DNA from: Nitrosomonas eutropha
Lineage (GTDB): Bacteria > Pseudomonadota > Gammaproteobacteria > Burkholderiales > Nitrosomonadaceae
Direction of reading: 5' to 3'
Length of the DNA: 64,000 bases
Assembly (NCBI RefSeq): GCF_003201195.1
Contig: NZ_QICQ01000007.1
Coordinates: 1 to 64,000, forward strand
How positions within the stretch are numbered: position 1 is the first letter of the stretch; each line of letters starts with the position of its first letter. The position numbers were made by a program, and so were the translations under genes. Shown in pieces: positions 8,952 through 17,958 of this stretch. Below the pieces are notes generated by a model. That model did not search any database, was not told where the DNA came from, and was given only the letters and a program-made list of their open reading frames with translations.

Positions 8952-9347
8952 TTAAGTTTCAGTACTGCGATAAGCTGTCACCTGAATCTCTATTTTCATG
9001 CGTGGATCTGATAAAGCTGCGGTTAGCATCATGGCGGATGGCCTGACATCTCCCAAATATTTACGCATCACTGGCCAGCATTTCTCAAAATCTTCTGTAT
9101 TAGGAAATACATAAGTAACCCGTACCACGTCTTTCATGCTCGATTCTGCTTGATTGAGTGCGCTTTCAATATTTTTGAAACACTGCTCTGCCTGTTCCAG
9201 TAAATCATCGGAAATAATCATTTTGCTGTAATCGAAACCTGTTGTACCGGATACCAGTACCCAATTATCTACGACAACCGCACGCGAATAACCAATTTCC
9301 TTTTCAAATGTCGAACCTGAGCTAATAAGTTTACGTATCATGACCAT
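8952..9347 (-). CDS. RidA/YjgF/UK114 family protein
   Basis: The 131-residue protein has the Rid fold signature: an N-terminal IGYSRAVVVDNWVLVSGTTG stretch, EQAEQCFKNIESAL in the middle, and the C-terminal PSAMMLTAALSDPRMKIEIQ. Rid proteins deaminate reactive enamine/imine intermediates of PLP enzymes. The usual Arg of the RidA active site (near R105) is not clearly in place, so it may be another Rid subgroup. It stands alone; the ATG at 9345-9347 is followed by another ATG two codons later. The gap to dsbB (9348-9623) holds a single DnaA-box-like TTATACACA at 9373. Confidence 0.82.
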   Translation of the reverse strand: MVMIRKLISSGSTFEKEIGYSRAVVVDNWVLVSGTTGFDYSKMIISDDLLEQAEQCFKNIESALNQAESSMKDVVRVTYVFPNTEDFEKCWPVMRKYLGDVRPSAMMLTAALSDPRMKIEIQVTAYRSTET

Positions 9348-9623
9348 GCTATCCTTTTATTAGTTGAAGAGCTTATACACAGTACTATACTGTTATTACT
9401 GATTATTAATCGCAGCAGATGTTATTCCTGGTTGGAAAAAGTTGACTGAGAGAGTTAGCGTTTGCTCGGCCCGCATAAACCGGATGTATTACCCGATTTT
9501 TAACGCGTCACCAATTATTTGTAAGTGATGGTTCAAGTACGTAATTTGCTCCATATATTTTTCTGCCAATCTTGAGGCTGTTAGCCTTCTGGATTCCGGA
9601 TTGATATGAATTAGGTGACCGTA

Positions 9624-10112
9624 TTATTGATTAATGGAATTATATTTCTTGTGCCAGAGTAACCCTGCAATAATCCCGAATGCCGCAAATATAAGTAATG
9701 ACCAATCCGGCAGCGTCAATGATAGAAACTGCCAGGTACCATCATTGCAGTCACCATTGGCTTCAAACATATTCGGCCACCATTGTGCGAGAGGCAATCC
9801 ATTCAAAAAAGCTTCTTCTGGGCTGATACCGCATTCGAATGCTTCAGGAAAACGTATTAACCAGGCTTGTCGGCCGGCAACAATAGCACCTGCCAGTGAA
9901 AATAAAATGATTAATCCATAGTAGATATGTTGTCCCAGTGATTGTGGATTATGTATGAATGTAAATAAAGCAGTGATCCCGATCAGCCAGTAAGCAATGC
10001 GCTGGAAGATGCATAATGGGCAGGGTAGCAATCCATCCATCAGTTGCAGATAAAGCGCATAACCAATTAATCCGGCACAGGCCAAGAAAATCAGTAGAAA
10101 GATTATTCTCAT
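9624..10112 (-). CDS. dsbB: Disulfide bond formation protein B
   Basis: The 162-residue inner-membrane protein has four hydrophobic helices (near 1-20, 42-58, 64-82, 137-155). The first periplasmic Cys pair is CPLC (residues 31-34) and the second pair is the Cys residues near 100 and 123 (FECG, DCND). DsbB re-oxidises periplasmic DsbA and passes electrons to ubiquinone. This supports folding of secreted c-type cytochromes and peroxidases. The gene follows the rlmL-like gene by 9 bp on the same strand, so they may be co-transcribed. Confidence 0.93.
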   Translation of the reverse strand: MRIIFLLIFLACAGLIGYALYLQLMDGLLPCPLCIFQRIAYWLIGITALFTFIHNPQSLGQHIYYGLIILFSLAGAIVAGRQAWLIRFPEAFECGISPEEAFLNGLPLAQWWPNMFEANGDCNDGTWQFLSLTLPDWSLLIFAAFGIIAGLLWHKKYNSINQ

Positions 10113-10121
10113 AACTTTATC

Positions 10122-11306
10122 TTAAAGTTTATGACTGTTTTTGCTTGATTCATTTGGTGGTTTCTCTCTGCGCATGCTGCCGGCAACCAGTCTGTATTCG
10201 AGCAAACGACATTCCAGTGCGCCATTAAAAAGTGGAGTTCGGCGTGAGGGTGTAAGTCGAATAGATTTTGCCAGCAGGGGATCAGCAGTTAGCAGAAAAG
10301 CCTGCCAGCCGCTGAATCGTTGTTTCAGTACATTTCCCAATTGGGGATAAAATTCGGCCAATGTCTGGTGATCTCCAACGCGTACGCCGTACGGTGGATT
10401 ACTGATCAACATGCCGGTTTCAGCTGGAGGAGAAATTTCCAAAACGTTCGCCTGCTTCAGCGCGACGCACTCGGCTAATCCTGCTGTTGCCAGATTGTTA
10501 CGTGCATTAACCAGCGCATTGCCGTACAGATCACTGCCATAAATGGATTGGAATATACGTTCACGTTGGCGGTTTGCAGCCGTTTGTTTAAGTTTTTTCC
10601 AGGAGTTGGCATCAAACAGTTTGAGATTCTCGAATGCAAATTGTCGCCTGGCGCCGGGTGCAATCTGGCAGGCAATTTGTGCTGCTTCCAGTAACAGAGT
10701 CCCGCTACCACACATTGGGTCAAGCAGTGGAATGCCAGGATGCCAGCCAGCCAATGCCAGGATGCCGGCAGCCAGGTTTTCACGCAAAGGAGCATCCCCC
10801 TGGGTTTGGCGCAGACCGCGTTTGAATAGTGCTTCGCCTGAAGTATCCAGGTAAAGGGTAAATTGCCGTGCATCAAGAAATCCATGAATACGTATATCGG
10901 GTGTGGTGGTGTCGATGTCTGGACGCTTGCCACGGATAGTGCGGAATTTGTCGCAGATTGCATCCTTGATTCGGAGTGTAAGGAAATCAAGACTGCGCAG
11001 CGGGCATTTAATTGCGGCCAGATTGACCTTTATTGTCAATCGCGGCTCAAACCAGTCGGGCCAGGACAAGCGATGTGTGATGTCGTAAATGTCGGCTTCA
11101 CTGCGATACTGATTTCTGGCCACTTGCCACAAAATGCGGCTGGCGATGCGACTTTCAAGATTGGCACGGTAACAGGTTAGCCAACTTCCACGAAAAGCTA
11201 CTCCTCCGGGTAAAATCTCAATAGAGGTCGCTTCAAGACATTCAAGTTCTGCCGCTAGAACCGCTTCCAGCCCGCGTGGACAGGGCGCGAAGAAATGTTC
11301 TGTCAT
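10122..11306 (-). CDS. rlmL: 23S rRNA (guanine-N2) methyltransferase, RlmL type with THUMP domain
   Basis: The 394-residue protein has an N-terminal ferredoxin-like/THUMP RNA-binding region (about 1-155), then a Rossmann methylase with motif I LLDPMCGSGTLLLEAA (near 195) and the catalytic motif LISNPPYGVRVG (near 305). This layout matches RlmL, which makes m2G2445 in 23S rRNA. E. coli has it fused to RlmK; here the RlmK half is absent, as in many beta-proteobacteria. It lies directly upstream of dsbB on the same strand. Confidence 0.88.
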   Translation of the reverse strand: MTEHFFAPCPRGLEAVLAAELECLEATSIEILPGGVAFRGSWLTCYRANLESRIASRILWQVARNQYRSEADIYDITHRLSWPDWFEPRLTIKVNLAAIKCPLRSLDFLTLRIKDAICDKFRTIRGKRPDIDTTTPDIRIHGFLDARQFTLYLDTSGEALFKRGLRQTQGDAPLRENLAAGILALAGWHPGIPLLDPMCGSGTLLLEAAQIACQIAPGARRQFAFENLKLFDANSWKKLKQTAANRQRERIFQSIYGSDLYGNALVNARNNLATAGLAECVALKQANVLEISPPAETGMLISNPPYGVRVGDHQTLAEFYPQLGNVLKQRFSGWQAFLLTADPLLAKSIRLTPSRRTPLFNGALECRLLEYRLVAGSMRREKPPNESSKNSHKL

Positions 11307-11366
11307 TTTATTTTCTGCTATTTTGCAATCTTGTAGTGGTTGGTAGTAGAAGTCCGGAATGTGATT

Positions 11367-11747
11367 TCACCCCCGTTTGTTTCTCCAGACAGCATAGGCA
11401 AACAGAAGCCAGGCACTCATGTAAGACATTCCACCCAGTGGAGCGGTCATGCCCAATCCTTTCCACCCGGTGAGGCTGATAACATACAATGTGCCGGAGA
11501 ACAACAAAATCCCCGCCATCATTAGAATGCCGGAAAATTTTAATGCGCGCGCTTGCGGGAATCGATCTAGCGCCAGTCCAACCAGTATCAGCCCGATTGC
11601 ATGGTAGAAGTGATATTGTACGCCGATCTGAAAATTGGCAAGCATGTCGGGTGTCAGTATAGATTTGAGGCCATGTGCTCCCATGGCCCCCAGTGCCACA
11701 CACAGAAATGCATTCAATGCCCCCAACGCAAGAAAGATTCTGGACAT
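11367..11747 (-). CDS. DUF423 family membrane protein
   Basis: The 126-residue protein has four membrane segments and the family pattern ALNAFLCVALGAMGAHGL at the N-terminus plus GWKGLGMTAPLGGMSYM near the C-terminus. DUF423 (YgdD-like) proteins are small inner-membrane proteins of unknown function. The ATG at 11745-11747 gives the normal length. The neighbours on both sides are on the same strand, but spacings of about 60 bp do not prove an operon. Confidence 0.85.
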   Translation of the reverse strand: MSRIFLALGALNAFLCVALGAMGAHGLKSILTPDMLANFQIGVQYHFYHAIGLILVGLALDRFPQARALKFSGILMMAGILLFSGTLYVISLTGWKGLGMTAPLGGMSYMSAWLLFAYAVWRNKRG

Positions 11748-11811
11748 TATTGGTTAAACTCCTGGTTAAAGTGAAGCGTGATAAGAATGAGGATAAGAAA
11801 ACTGATCTGAG

Positions 11812-13158
11812 TCATTTGTTTGTTTCAGTGATATTTGCCTTGGCCGATCCCTTGGCAAAGACTATCTGTACGTTATCGCCAGTGTGAATCTGCTGACTGT
11901 CTTGCAGAATTTCACCCCCGGCAGTATAGGTGATACTGTAACCACGTTCCAGCACTGCTTTCGGGTCGAGATGAGCGAGATGCTGTTGCTGTCGGATAAG
12001 TTGAACCTGCAAGCTTTCCAGTCGGTACACCATCGCTCGTTGCAGCCGCGCAGCCAGTTCTTGCTGATATCTTTTCCCCGTATTGATATCGGGTTTGGTG
12101 AATTGTATACGTCGCCTGAATGCTTCGATTCGCCATTTGCAAACTTCCAGTTGTCTGCTCCATGCATGTAGTAAACGGTTGTGTAATTGCGACAAATGGA
12201 TTAACTGGTAGCGGATTCTCTCTCCAGGGTGAACCAGACGGTGAGCAAGCAAATCGGTCGTTTGCATGCGACGTTCAATATTTCGTTCTATCGCCTGCTG
12301 CAATCGATGCTGCCAGTACTGCAGGCGATGCAGAATATCTTGTCTGTCCGGGGCTGCTAACTGAGCGGCACCGGTAGGTGTCGGTGCGCGCATATCTGCT
12401 ACAAAATCAGCAATGGTGAAGTCGGTTTCATGGCCGATACCGGTTACAATTGGAATTGGGCAGGCAGCAATCGCTCGCGCAACGATTTCTTCATTGAACG
12501 CCCATAAATCTTCTATTGAACCTCCTCCACGACACAGGATCAGTACATCGCATTCACTTCGCTGTGTGGCGATTTGTAGCGCAGTCACAATTGCTGAGGC
12601 AGCTTCTTTACCTTGTACCGGTGCGGGGTAAATAACGACAGGTAGCGAGGGTAAACGCCGTTGCAGTGTCGTGAGTACATCTCTCAGCGCAGCAGTATTG
12701 GTTGAAGTAATGATTCCGATTTGTTGAGGGTAAGGAGGAATCAGTTGCTTGTATTCGGGATTGAACAGCCCTTCTTGTTGAAGTCTGGTTTTGAGCCGCT
12801 CAAACGTTTCAAACAAAACACCTAGTCCAGCGCGGCGAAGCCGCTCAATTGTCAGTTGAAACTCTCCACGTGCTTCATAGAGCGTAATCAGTGCCTGGGC
12901 TTCCACTTGAGCACCATCCTGCGGCATCCAATCCAGGTACATATTTTTATGGCGGAACATAACACATCGTACCTGAGCATTGTCATCCTTGAGCGAAAAA
13001 TACCAGTGTCCCGATGGATAACGTTTCAGATTGGAAATTTCTCCACTTACCCATAACAATGGAAAAGTCTGTTCGAGTATTACACGCACATGCCGGTTTA
13101 ATTCACTGACCCGCCACACTATTTTCTTTGGCTCAGGAAAAAGGTTGTTATCAGTCAT
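11812..13158 (-). CDS. xseA: Exodeoxyribonuclease VII large subunit
   Basis: The 448-residue protein has the N-terminal OB-fold (VSGEISNLKRYPSGHWYFSL, near 38-58) and the catalytic core with ILCRGGGSIEDLWAFNEE (near 205) and GIGHETDFTIADF. A long helical region follows (about 270-400). XseA and several XseB subunits form exonuclease VII, which degrades single-stranded DNA from both ends. The small subunit gene xseB lies 11 kb away in the same window at 24468, so the complex is encoded here by separate loci. The start lies 299 bp from divergent exbB. Confidence 0.95.
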   Translation of the reverse strand: MTDNNLFPEPKKIVWRVSELNRHVRVILEQTFPLLWVSGEISNLKRYPSGHWYFSLKDDNAQVRCVMFRHKNMYLDWMPQDGAQVEAQALITLYEARGEFQLTIERLRRAGLGVLFETFERLKTRLQQEGLFNPEYKQLIPPYPQQIGIITSTNTAALRDVLTTLQRRLPSLPVVIYPAPVQGKEAASAIVTALQIATQRSECDVLILCRGGGSIEDLWAFNEEIVARAIAACPIPIVTGIGHETDFTIADFVADMRAPTPTGAAQLAAPDRQDILHRLQYWQHRLQQAIERNIERRMQTTDLLAHRLVHPGERIRYQLIHLSQLHNRLLHAWSRQLEVCKWRIEAFRRRIQFTKPDINTGKRYQQELAARLQRAMVYRLESLQVQLIRQQQHLAHLDPKAVLERGYSITYTAGGEILQDSQQIHTGDNVQIVFAKGSAKANITETNK

Positions 13159-13333
13159 GCCGGTTTATAATCATCCACAATGACATTTGGTTATTACATT
13201 ATGAATAGAAAAGTTTGTACGATAACAATGGTTTAAAATAAACATTTGTTTTTAAAAATTTTATTCGGCCTAAAAATTAGGCAGTTCAAAAAATTCCATG
13301 TCTGCAATGGTACTTATCCAACTTGTCCATGAT

Positions 13334-13368
13334 TTATTCACACAGTTATCCACAGGAATTGTGTATAA
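13334..13368. promoter_or_regulatory. Cluster of three perfect DnaA boxes
   Basis: TTATTCACA (13334-13342), TTATCCACA (13346-13354) and an inverted TTATACACA (13360-13368) all fit the TT(A/T)TNCACA consensus. They sit in the xseA/exbB intergenic region next to a very AT-rich tract (13190-13280). No dnaA, dnaN or gidA is in the window, so this is more likely a DnaA-binding regulatory or titration site than the chromosomal origin. Confidence 0.65.
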
Positions 13369-13457
13369 CCTTTCAGTAAAAATTGCTGGTTGAGCAAAGC
13401 ATACTGGTGTTGCAAAATATAATGCGGTGATTTCACTATAACTAAGGGGATTAATTC

Positions 13458-14066
13458 GTGTTTTCAATTATTCAGGCAGCAGGATGGCCGATATGGCCGA
13501 TAATACTGGCTTCTGTCATAGCGGTGGGTATTATCGGTGAACGTTTGTGGAGTCTGCGTCTGTCAAAAGTTTCCCCGAGAGATCTATTGCCGAGAGTGTT
13601 GCAGGAATATCGTCGCTCTGGTGTACATGCTGATACGCTCACTCATTTACAGTCACATTCTCCACTCGGACAGGTGCTGGTAGCAGGATTGAAAAACATC
13701 GATAGTCCGCGAGAAATCATGAAGGATTCGATCGAAGAGGCCGGGCGAGTAGCGGCCCATGAGCTGGAGCGCTACCTTACTACACTAGGAACAATTGCTT
13801 CCCTAAGTCCGTTAATGGGGCTGTTCGGTACATTGATCGGTATGATCGAGATTTTTGGATCAGGCACACCATCTGGTAGTAATCCAGTACAACTGGCCCA
13901 TGGAATTTCAGTCGCTCTGTATAATTCCGCGTTTGGCATTTTAGTTGCGATTCCGAGCATTATTTTTTATCGTCATTTTCGAGCCAAAGTGGATGAACTG
14001 GTCCTGGAAATGGAATTGCAGGCCTTAAAACTGGTTGAGATAGTGCTTGGCGAAAGACGCGTCTAG
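13458..14066 (+). CDS. exbB: ExbB/TolQ/MotA-type proton channel
   Basis: The 202-residue inner-membrane protein has three hydrophobic segments (near 8-25, 110-130, 155-175). The conserved stretch LGTIASLSPLMGLFGTLIGMI and a later ISVALYNSAFGILVAIPS are typical of ExbB, which with ExbD couples the proton gradient to TonB. The start is GTG at 13458-13460, with AAGGGGA 8-13 bases upstream. No exbD follows; 156 bp without a gene separate it from mlaA. It must use an ExbD encoded elsewhere, or serve another partner. Confidence 0.85.
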   Translation: MFSIIQAAGWPIWPIILASVIAVGIIGERLWSLRLSKVSPRDLLPRVLQEYRRSGVHADTLTHLQSHSPLGQVLVAGLKNIDSPREIMKDSIEEAGRVAAHELERYLTTLGTIASLSPLMGLFGTLIGMIEIFGSGTPSGSNPVQLAHGISVALYNSAFGILVAIPSIIFYRHFRAKVDELVLEMELQALKLVEIVLGERRV

Positions 14067-14170
14067 AAGTCTGCAGGCTGTGCGCCACGGAATTATAAAT
14101 AACTGTCCCTGGTTTTTTCACCTGGTTCACTCGGTTACTCAAACCTGACGAGCTCCTGGTTACTATCGCA

Positions 14171-14214
14171 TCCCGAATAATTATATAGATAAAACCAGTT
14201 ATCCTCTTTTCAGG
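14171..14214. repeat. Intergenic repeat, copy 2
   Basis: This is the second copy of the AT-rich repeat at 8808-8851, sharing ATAATTATATAGATAAAA. It ends in AGGAAAG, which serves as the ribosome site of the mlaA gene. Confidence 0.55.
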
Positions 14215-14222
14215 AAAGCACC

Positions 14223-15071
14223 TTGAATTCTTACGAGAAAAATAACAGCACTATAATTAGGGACAGAAAGAGCTTTATAGCTGAAATTAAGCCGAGTTAC
14301 TTGCGATATATTTTTCTGTGCGTTGTGTTTTTCTGCGTAAGTTGCGGCTCGGTGCCAAGAGAAGAAAACCAGGCGGGTGTGTATGATCCGTATGAGTCAC
14401 TGAACCGTAAATCCTACCGCTTTACCGATGAGCTTGATCGCAGATTGATTGAGCCAGCTGCCAATGTATATATCGAATATGTACCGGAAGCAATACAGCA
14501 CCCTGTCAGTAATTTTTACCGGAATCTTTCCTACCCAAGTGTAGTTTTGAACAGTTTTTTACAAGGGAAAATACGCCAGGGGGTTTCAGATACGATGCGT
14601 TTTGTCATCAATTCCACTATCGGTGTTGGAGGACTTTCCGATATGGCCGGACACATGGGATTTGAGGAGCATAATGAAGATTTTGGGCAGACATTGGCAG
14701 TGTGGGGAATGGGTAGTGGACCCTATCTCTTCATTCCCGCTTATGGCCCAAGTAATTCCCGGGATATGGTCGATCTGCCGGTTAGTGTGTTTACGGACGG
14801 GCTGTTTTATCTAGCTTATGCGCTGGGCGGTCCGGTGGCTATACCTTTGGCCATTTTGCGTATCGTTGACAAGAGAGCCAGTCTCTCAGGGCCTATGAAA
14901 ATACGCGACGAATCGGCTCTGGATCCTTATTTGTTTGTTCGTGAAGGTTATATGCAGCAACGTGAATATCAGATATACGATGGGAATCCCCCCGCCAGTC
15001 ATTATGATGATCTGTTAATTGACGACCCTGATCTGATGATTGAATCCACAAAAACAAATCCCCCGCCTTGA
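14223..15071 (+). CDS. mlaA: MlaA/VacJ family outer-membrane lipoprotein
   Basis: The 282-residue product has a hydrophobic lipoprotein signal ending FFCVSC (Cys 41) after a long polar N-terminus. The family motifs follow: YDPYESLNRKSYRF, NFYRNLSYPSVVLNSFLQGK, GFEEHNEDFGQTLAVWG and GPYLFIPAYGPSNSRD. MlaA removes mislocalised phospholipids from the outer leaflet of the outer membrane. The start is TTG at 14223, chosen because AGGAAAG lies 8 bases upstream. Placement directly before shc suggests a role in handling hopanoids or maintaining outer-membrane lipid asymmetry. No mlaBCDEF genes are nearby. Confidence 0.88.
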   Translation: MNSYEKNNSTIIRDRKSFIAEIKPSYLRYIFLCVVFFCVSCGSVPREENQAGVYDPYESLNRKSYRFTDELDRRLIEPAANVYIEYVPEAIQHPVSNFYRNLSYPSVVLNSFLQGKIRQGVSDTMRFVINSTIGVGGLSDMAGHMGFEEHNEDFGQTLAVWGMGSGPYLFIPAYGPSNSRDMVDLPVSVFTDGLFYLAYALGGPVAIPLAILRIVDKRASLSGPMKIRDESALDPYLFVREGYMQQREYQIYDGNPPASHYDDLLIDDPDLMIESTKTNPPP

Positions 15072-15205
15072 TTAGGGGTGTCATAATTCTGTCATATTAT
15101 TTTCTCAAGAAATACAATTCTATAATATAAGTGATTGGACTATCTCCTGGAAGATCGCTGTACAATCATTTCATGCAGATTTATCAAACGAGGGCTTTGC
15201 ATTTT

Positions 15206-17218
15206 ATGTCTATTTCACAGGCGTTTTTCAGAACCTTGATACAAAAATCTTCTCTGTCGGATAGCTCGCTGGTTTCAGAAAACTTTCCGGCGGATGATGT
15301 GGCTGGGAATGAGGCAAACGAGATTTCTGCGGTTACACTGGATGAAGCTATCACCCGCGCATACACAGCTTTACTGGCACAGCAGCGAGAAGATGGCCAC
15401 TGGTGCTTTCCACTGGAAGCAGATTGCACAATTCCGGCTGAATATATCCTGATGATGCATTTCATGGATGAAGTGGACACTGTACTGGAGCGCAAAATTG
15501 CAAATTTCTTGCGTACCCGGCAGGTAACCGATGGGCATGGTGGCTGGCCACTATACTATGGTGGTGATTTTGATATGAGTTGCAGTGTCAAGACCTATTA
15601 CGCTTTGAAGCTGGCTGGAGACTCGCCGGAAGCAGCGCATATGGTTCATGCCCGTAACGCCATACTGGAACGGGGGGGTGCGGCGCGCTCGAATGTATTT
15701 ACCCGTTTGTTGCTTGCTATGTATCGGCAGATTCCATGGCGTGGAGTACCATTTGTTCCAGCTGAGATCATGCTGTTGCCGCGCTGGTTTCCTTTTCACC
15801 TGAGCAAAGTGGCGTACTGGTCGCGTACAGTGATGGTGCCGCTTTCTATTCTATGTACGCTGAAAGCCAAGGCAATCAATCCTCGCAATGTGCATGTACA
15901 AGAACTATTTGTTGTTGATCCGGTGAAGGAAAAAAACTACTTCCCGGTACGTACTTCTCTTAATCGCTTGTTGCTGTATGTGGAGCGGTTGGCTTCAAAG
16001 CTGGAACCATTTATTCCGTCATTCATCCGTCGCCGGGCTGTGAAAAAGGCTGAACAATGGGTAATCGAACGTCTTAATGGTAACGATGGTCTGGGGGCAA
16101 TTTTTCCGGCGATGGTTAATGCCTATGAGGCATTAACATTGCTGGGTCACGACCGTGATCACCCGCTACTTCAGCAATGTCGCCAATCTTTACGTGAGCT
16201 GCTGGTGGATGAAGGAGAAGAGATTACCTGGTGTCAGCCTTGTGTATCTCCCGTGTGGGATACTGTGCTGGCCACCTTGGCGCTGCAGGAGGATAAACAG
16301 GCTGATAGCGAGCCGATTCGTCGTGCACTTGACTGGATTGTGCCTCTACAGATACTCGATGAACCCGGTGACTGGCGCGATAGCCGGCCTAATCTGTTAG
16401 GAGGAGGCTGGGCGTTCCAGTACGCTAATCCGCATTATCCGGATCTGGATGATACAGCTGCTGTAGCGTGGGCATTAATTCAGACTGGAGCGGAAGATTA
16501 CCGTGTCAGCATTACCCGGGCAGCAGACTGGCTAGCGGGTATGCAATCGAGTAATGGAGGCTTTGCTGCATTTGATATAGACAATGCGTATTACTACCTG
16601 AATGAAATTCCATTCGCAGATCATGGCGCATTGCTGGACCCGCCCACAAGCGATGTATCAGCACGTTGTGTAGGCCTGCTTGCCTTGAATGGCGAGGTGA
16701 GACATCAGGAAGCCGTGAAGCGCGGTCTGGATTTTTTGTTCAATGAACAGGAATCATCCGGGGCATGGTTTGGACGCTGGGGCAGTAACTACATTTATGG
16801 CACCTGGTCCGTACTGGAAGCATTTAGGCTGGCGCGTGTGGATAAAGGCCATCAGGCAGTGCAGCGTGCTATTCAATGGCTGGAATCGGTGCAGCGCGCC
16901 GACGGCGGATGGGGAGAAACCAATGATTCATATCTTGATCCACAATTGGCTGGACAACTGGAAGCCAGTACTTCCTTCCAGACCGCATGGGCTGTGCTCG
17001 GACTGATGGCTGCTGGAGAGGTGGAAAATACAGCAGTGAGAAAAGGAATTGATTATTTGCTGCGTACCCAGATTGCTACCGGGTTATGGGAAGAACCATG
17101 GTTCACCGCACCCGGTTTCCCAAGGGTTTTCTACCTGAAATATCACGGTTACTCCAAATATTTTCCATTGTGGGCACTGAATCGATATCGTACACTAAGT
17201 AGCAAATCTGCCGTATGA
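15206..17218 (+). CDS. shc: Squalene-hopene cyclase
   Basis: The protein, about 670 residues, cyclises squalene to hopene/hopanol in the membrane. It shows the catalytic DxDD motif (PDLDDTAAVAW) and several QW repeats, such as QQREDGHWCFPLE near the start and VQRADGGWGE near the end. GAGGG 10 bases upstream supports the ATG at 15206; in-frame GTG 15131 and ATG 15173 lack ribosome sites. The last codon overlaps the start of hpnG (ATGA). Hopanoids are sterol-like membrane lipids; ispA and dxs in the same window supply precursors. Confidence 0.96.
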   Translation: MSISQAFFRTLIQKSSLSDSSLVSENFPADDVAGNEANEISAVTLDEAITRAYTALLAQQREDGHWCFPLEADCTIPAEYILMMHFMDEVDTVLERKIANFLRTRQVTDGHGGWPLYYGGDFDMSCSVKTYYALKLAGDSPEAAHMVHARNAILERGGAARSNVFTRLLLAMYRQIPWRGVPFVPAEIMLLPRWFPFHLSKVAYWSRTVMVPLSILCTLKAKAINPRNVHVQELFVVDPVKEKNYFPVRTSLNRLLLYVERLASKLEPFIPSFIRRRAVKKAEQWVIERLNGNDGLGAIFPAMVNAYEALTLLGHDRDHPLLQQCRQSLRELLVDEGEEITWCQPCVSPVWDTVLATLALQEDKQADSEPIRRALDWIVPLQILDEPGDWRDSRPNLLGGGWAFQYANPHYPDLDDTAAVAWALIQTGAEDYRVSITRAADWLAGMQSSNGGFAAFDIDNAYYYLNEIPFADHGALLDPPTSDVSARCVGLLALNGEVRHQEAVKRGLDFLFNEQESSGAWFGRWGSNYIYGTWSVLEAFRLARVDKGHQAVQRAIQWLESVQRADGGWGETNDSYLDPQLAGQLEASTSFQTAWAVLGLMAAGEVENTAVRKGIDYLLRTQIATGLWEEPWFTAPGFPRVFYLKYHGYSKYFPLWALNRYRTLSSKSAV

Positions 17219-17958
17219 ATAGTCGTGTTGGCATCATTGTTGCCTTGCGAGCAGAAGCCAGATGTATCACACAGCGCCGTTTGACTTTTGATCGAGCAGT
17301 AGCACTGGATGAAAATCTGACGATCAGAATATGTGGTATGGGTGGCGCAGCTGCTCGCCGCGCAGCAGCCGATTTATGTAATCAGGCGGGAGTTGCCGGA
17401 CTGATCAGTTTTGGTGTGGCAGGTGCACTGGATGATGGCCTGCAACCTGGCCATCTGGTTTTACCGGAATCGGTGCTGGCGGACAAGAATTATCCAACAG
17501 ATGGCATGTGGCGTACTAGCGTCCAGCATTGCCTGCCGGATCACATTAATGTGACCTGTGATCCATTGGCAACCGGCGATGAAGTGCTGACCACGGAAGC
17601 TGCCAAACGTATGTTTGCATTGCAAAGCGGCGGGTGTGCAGTTGATATGGAAAGTGGTGCTATCGCTGCGGTTGCAGCGGAAAAAGGGATTTCATTTTTG
17701 GTGATACGGGCTATTTCAGATCCGGTACAGTTTTCTCCGCCTGCTGCACTGATGGATGCGCTGCAGCCGGACGGCAGCGTCAAGCCAATTCCTTTGCTGA
17801 CCTTATTGCTAAAGCGCTCACTCAACCTGAATGAATTGTTGCATCTTGTACCCGGTATGCAGGCAGCCTGCAGGACCTTGAAACAGGTTGCCCAGTCTGC
17901 CCGGCATGAACTGGGTCGGCAAGGGCAAGCTACCAGCAATAAGCAGCGCTTCAACTAA
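17215..17958 (+). CDS. hpnG: Hopanoid-associated phosphorylase HpnG
   Basis: The 247-residue protein belongs to the nucleoside phosphorylase/MTA-SAH nucleosidase fold: VGIIVALRAEA at the start, FGVAGALDDGLQPGHLVLP near 65, and AVDMESGAIAAVAAEKG near 141 with the family Met-Glu-Ser motif. In hopanoid clusters HpnG removes adenine from adenosyl hopane, giving ribosyl hopane. It overlaps the shc stop by 4 bases, so coupled translation is likely. HpnH, the radical SAM enzyme for the step before, is not in the window. Confidence 0.88.
   Translation: MNSRVGIIVALRAEARCITQRRLTFDRAVALDENLTIRICGMGGAAARRAAADLCNQAGVAGLISFGVAGALDDGLQPGHLVLPESVLADKNYPTDGMWRTSVQHCLPDHINVTCDPLATGDEVLTTEAAKRMFALQSGGCAVDMESGAIAAVAAEKGISFLVIRAISDPVQFSPPAALMDALQPDGSVKPIPLLTLLLKRSLNLNELLHLVPGMQAACRTLKQVAQSARHELGRQGQATSNKQRFN

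Noticed and set aside
13159-13457. Chromosomal origin oriC
   Set aside because: There are DnaA boxes and an AT-rich tract, but no dnaA, dnaN, gidA or rpmH in the window; a DnaA-binding site of other function is more likely.
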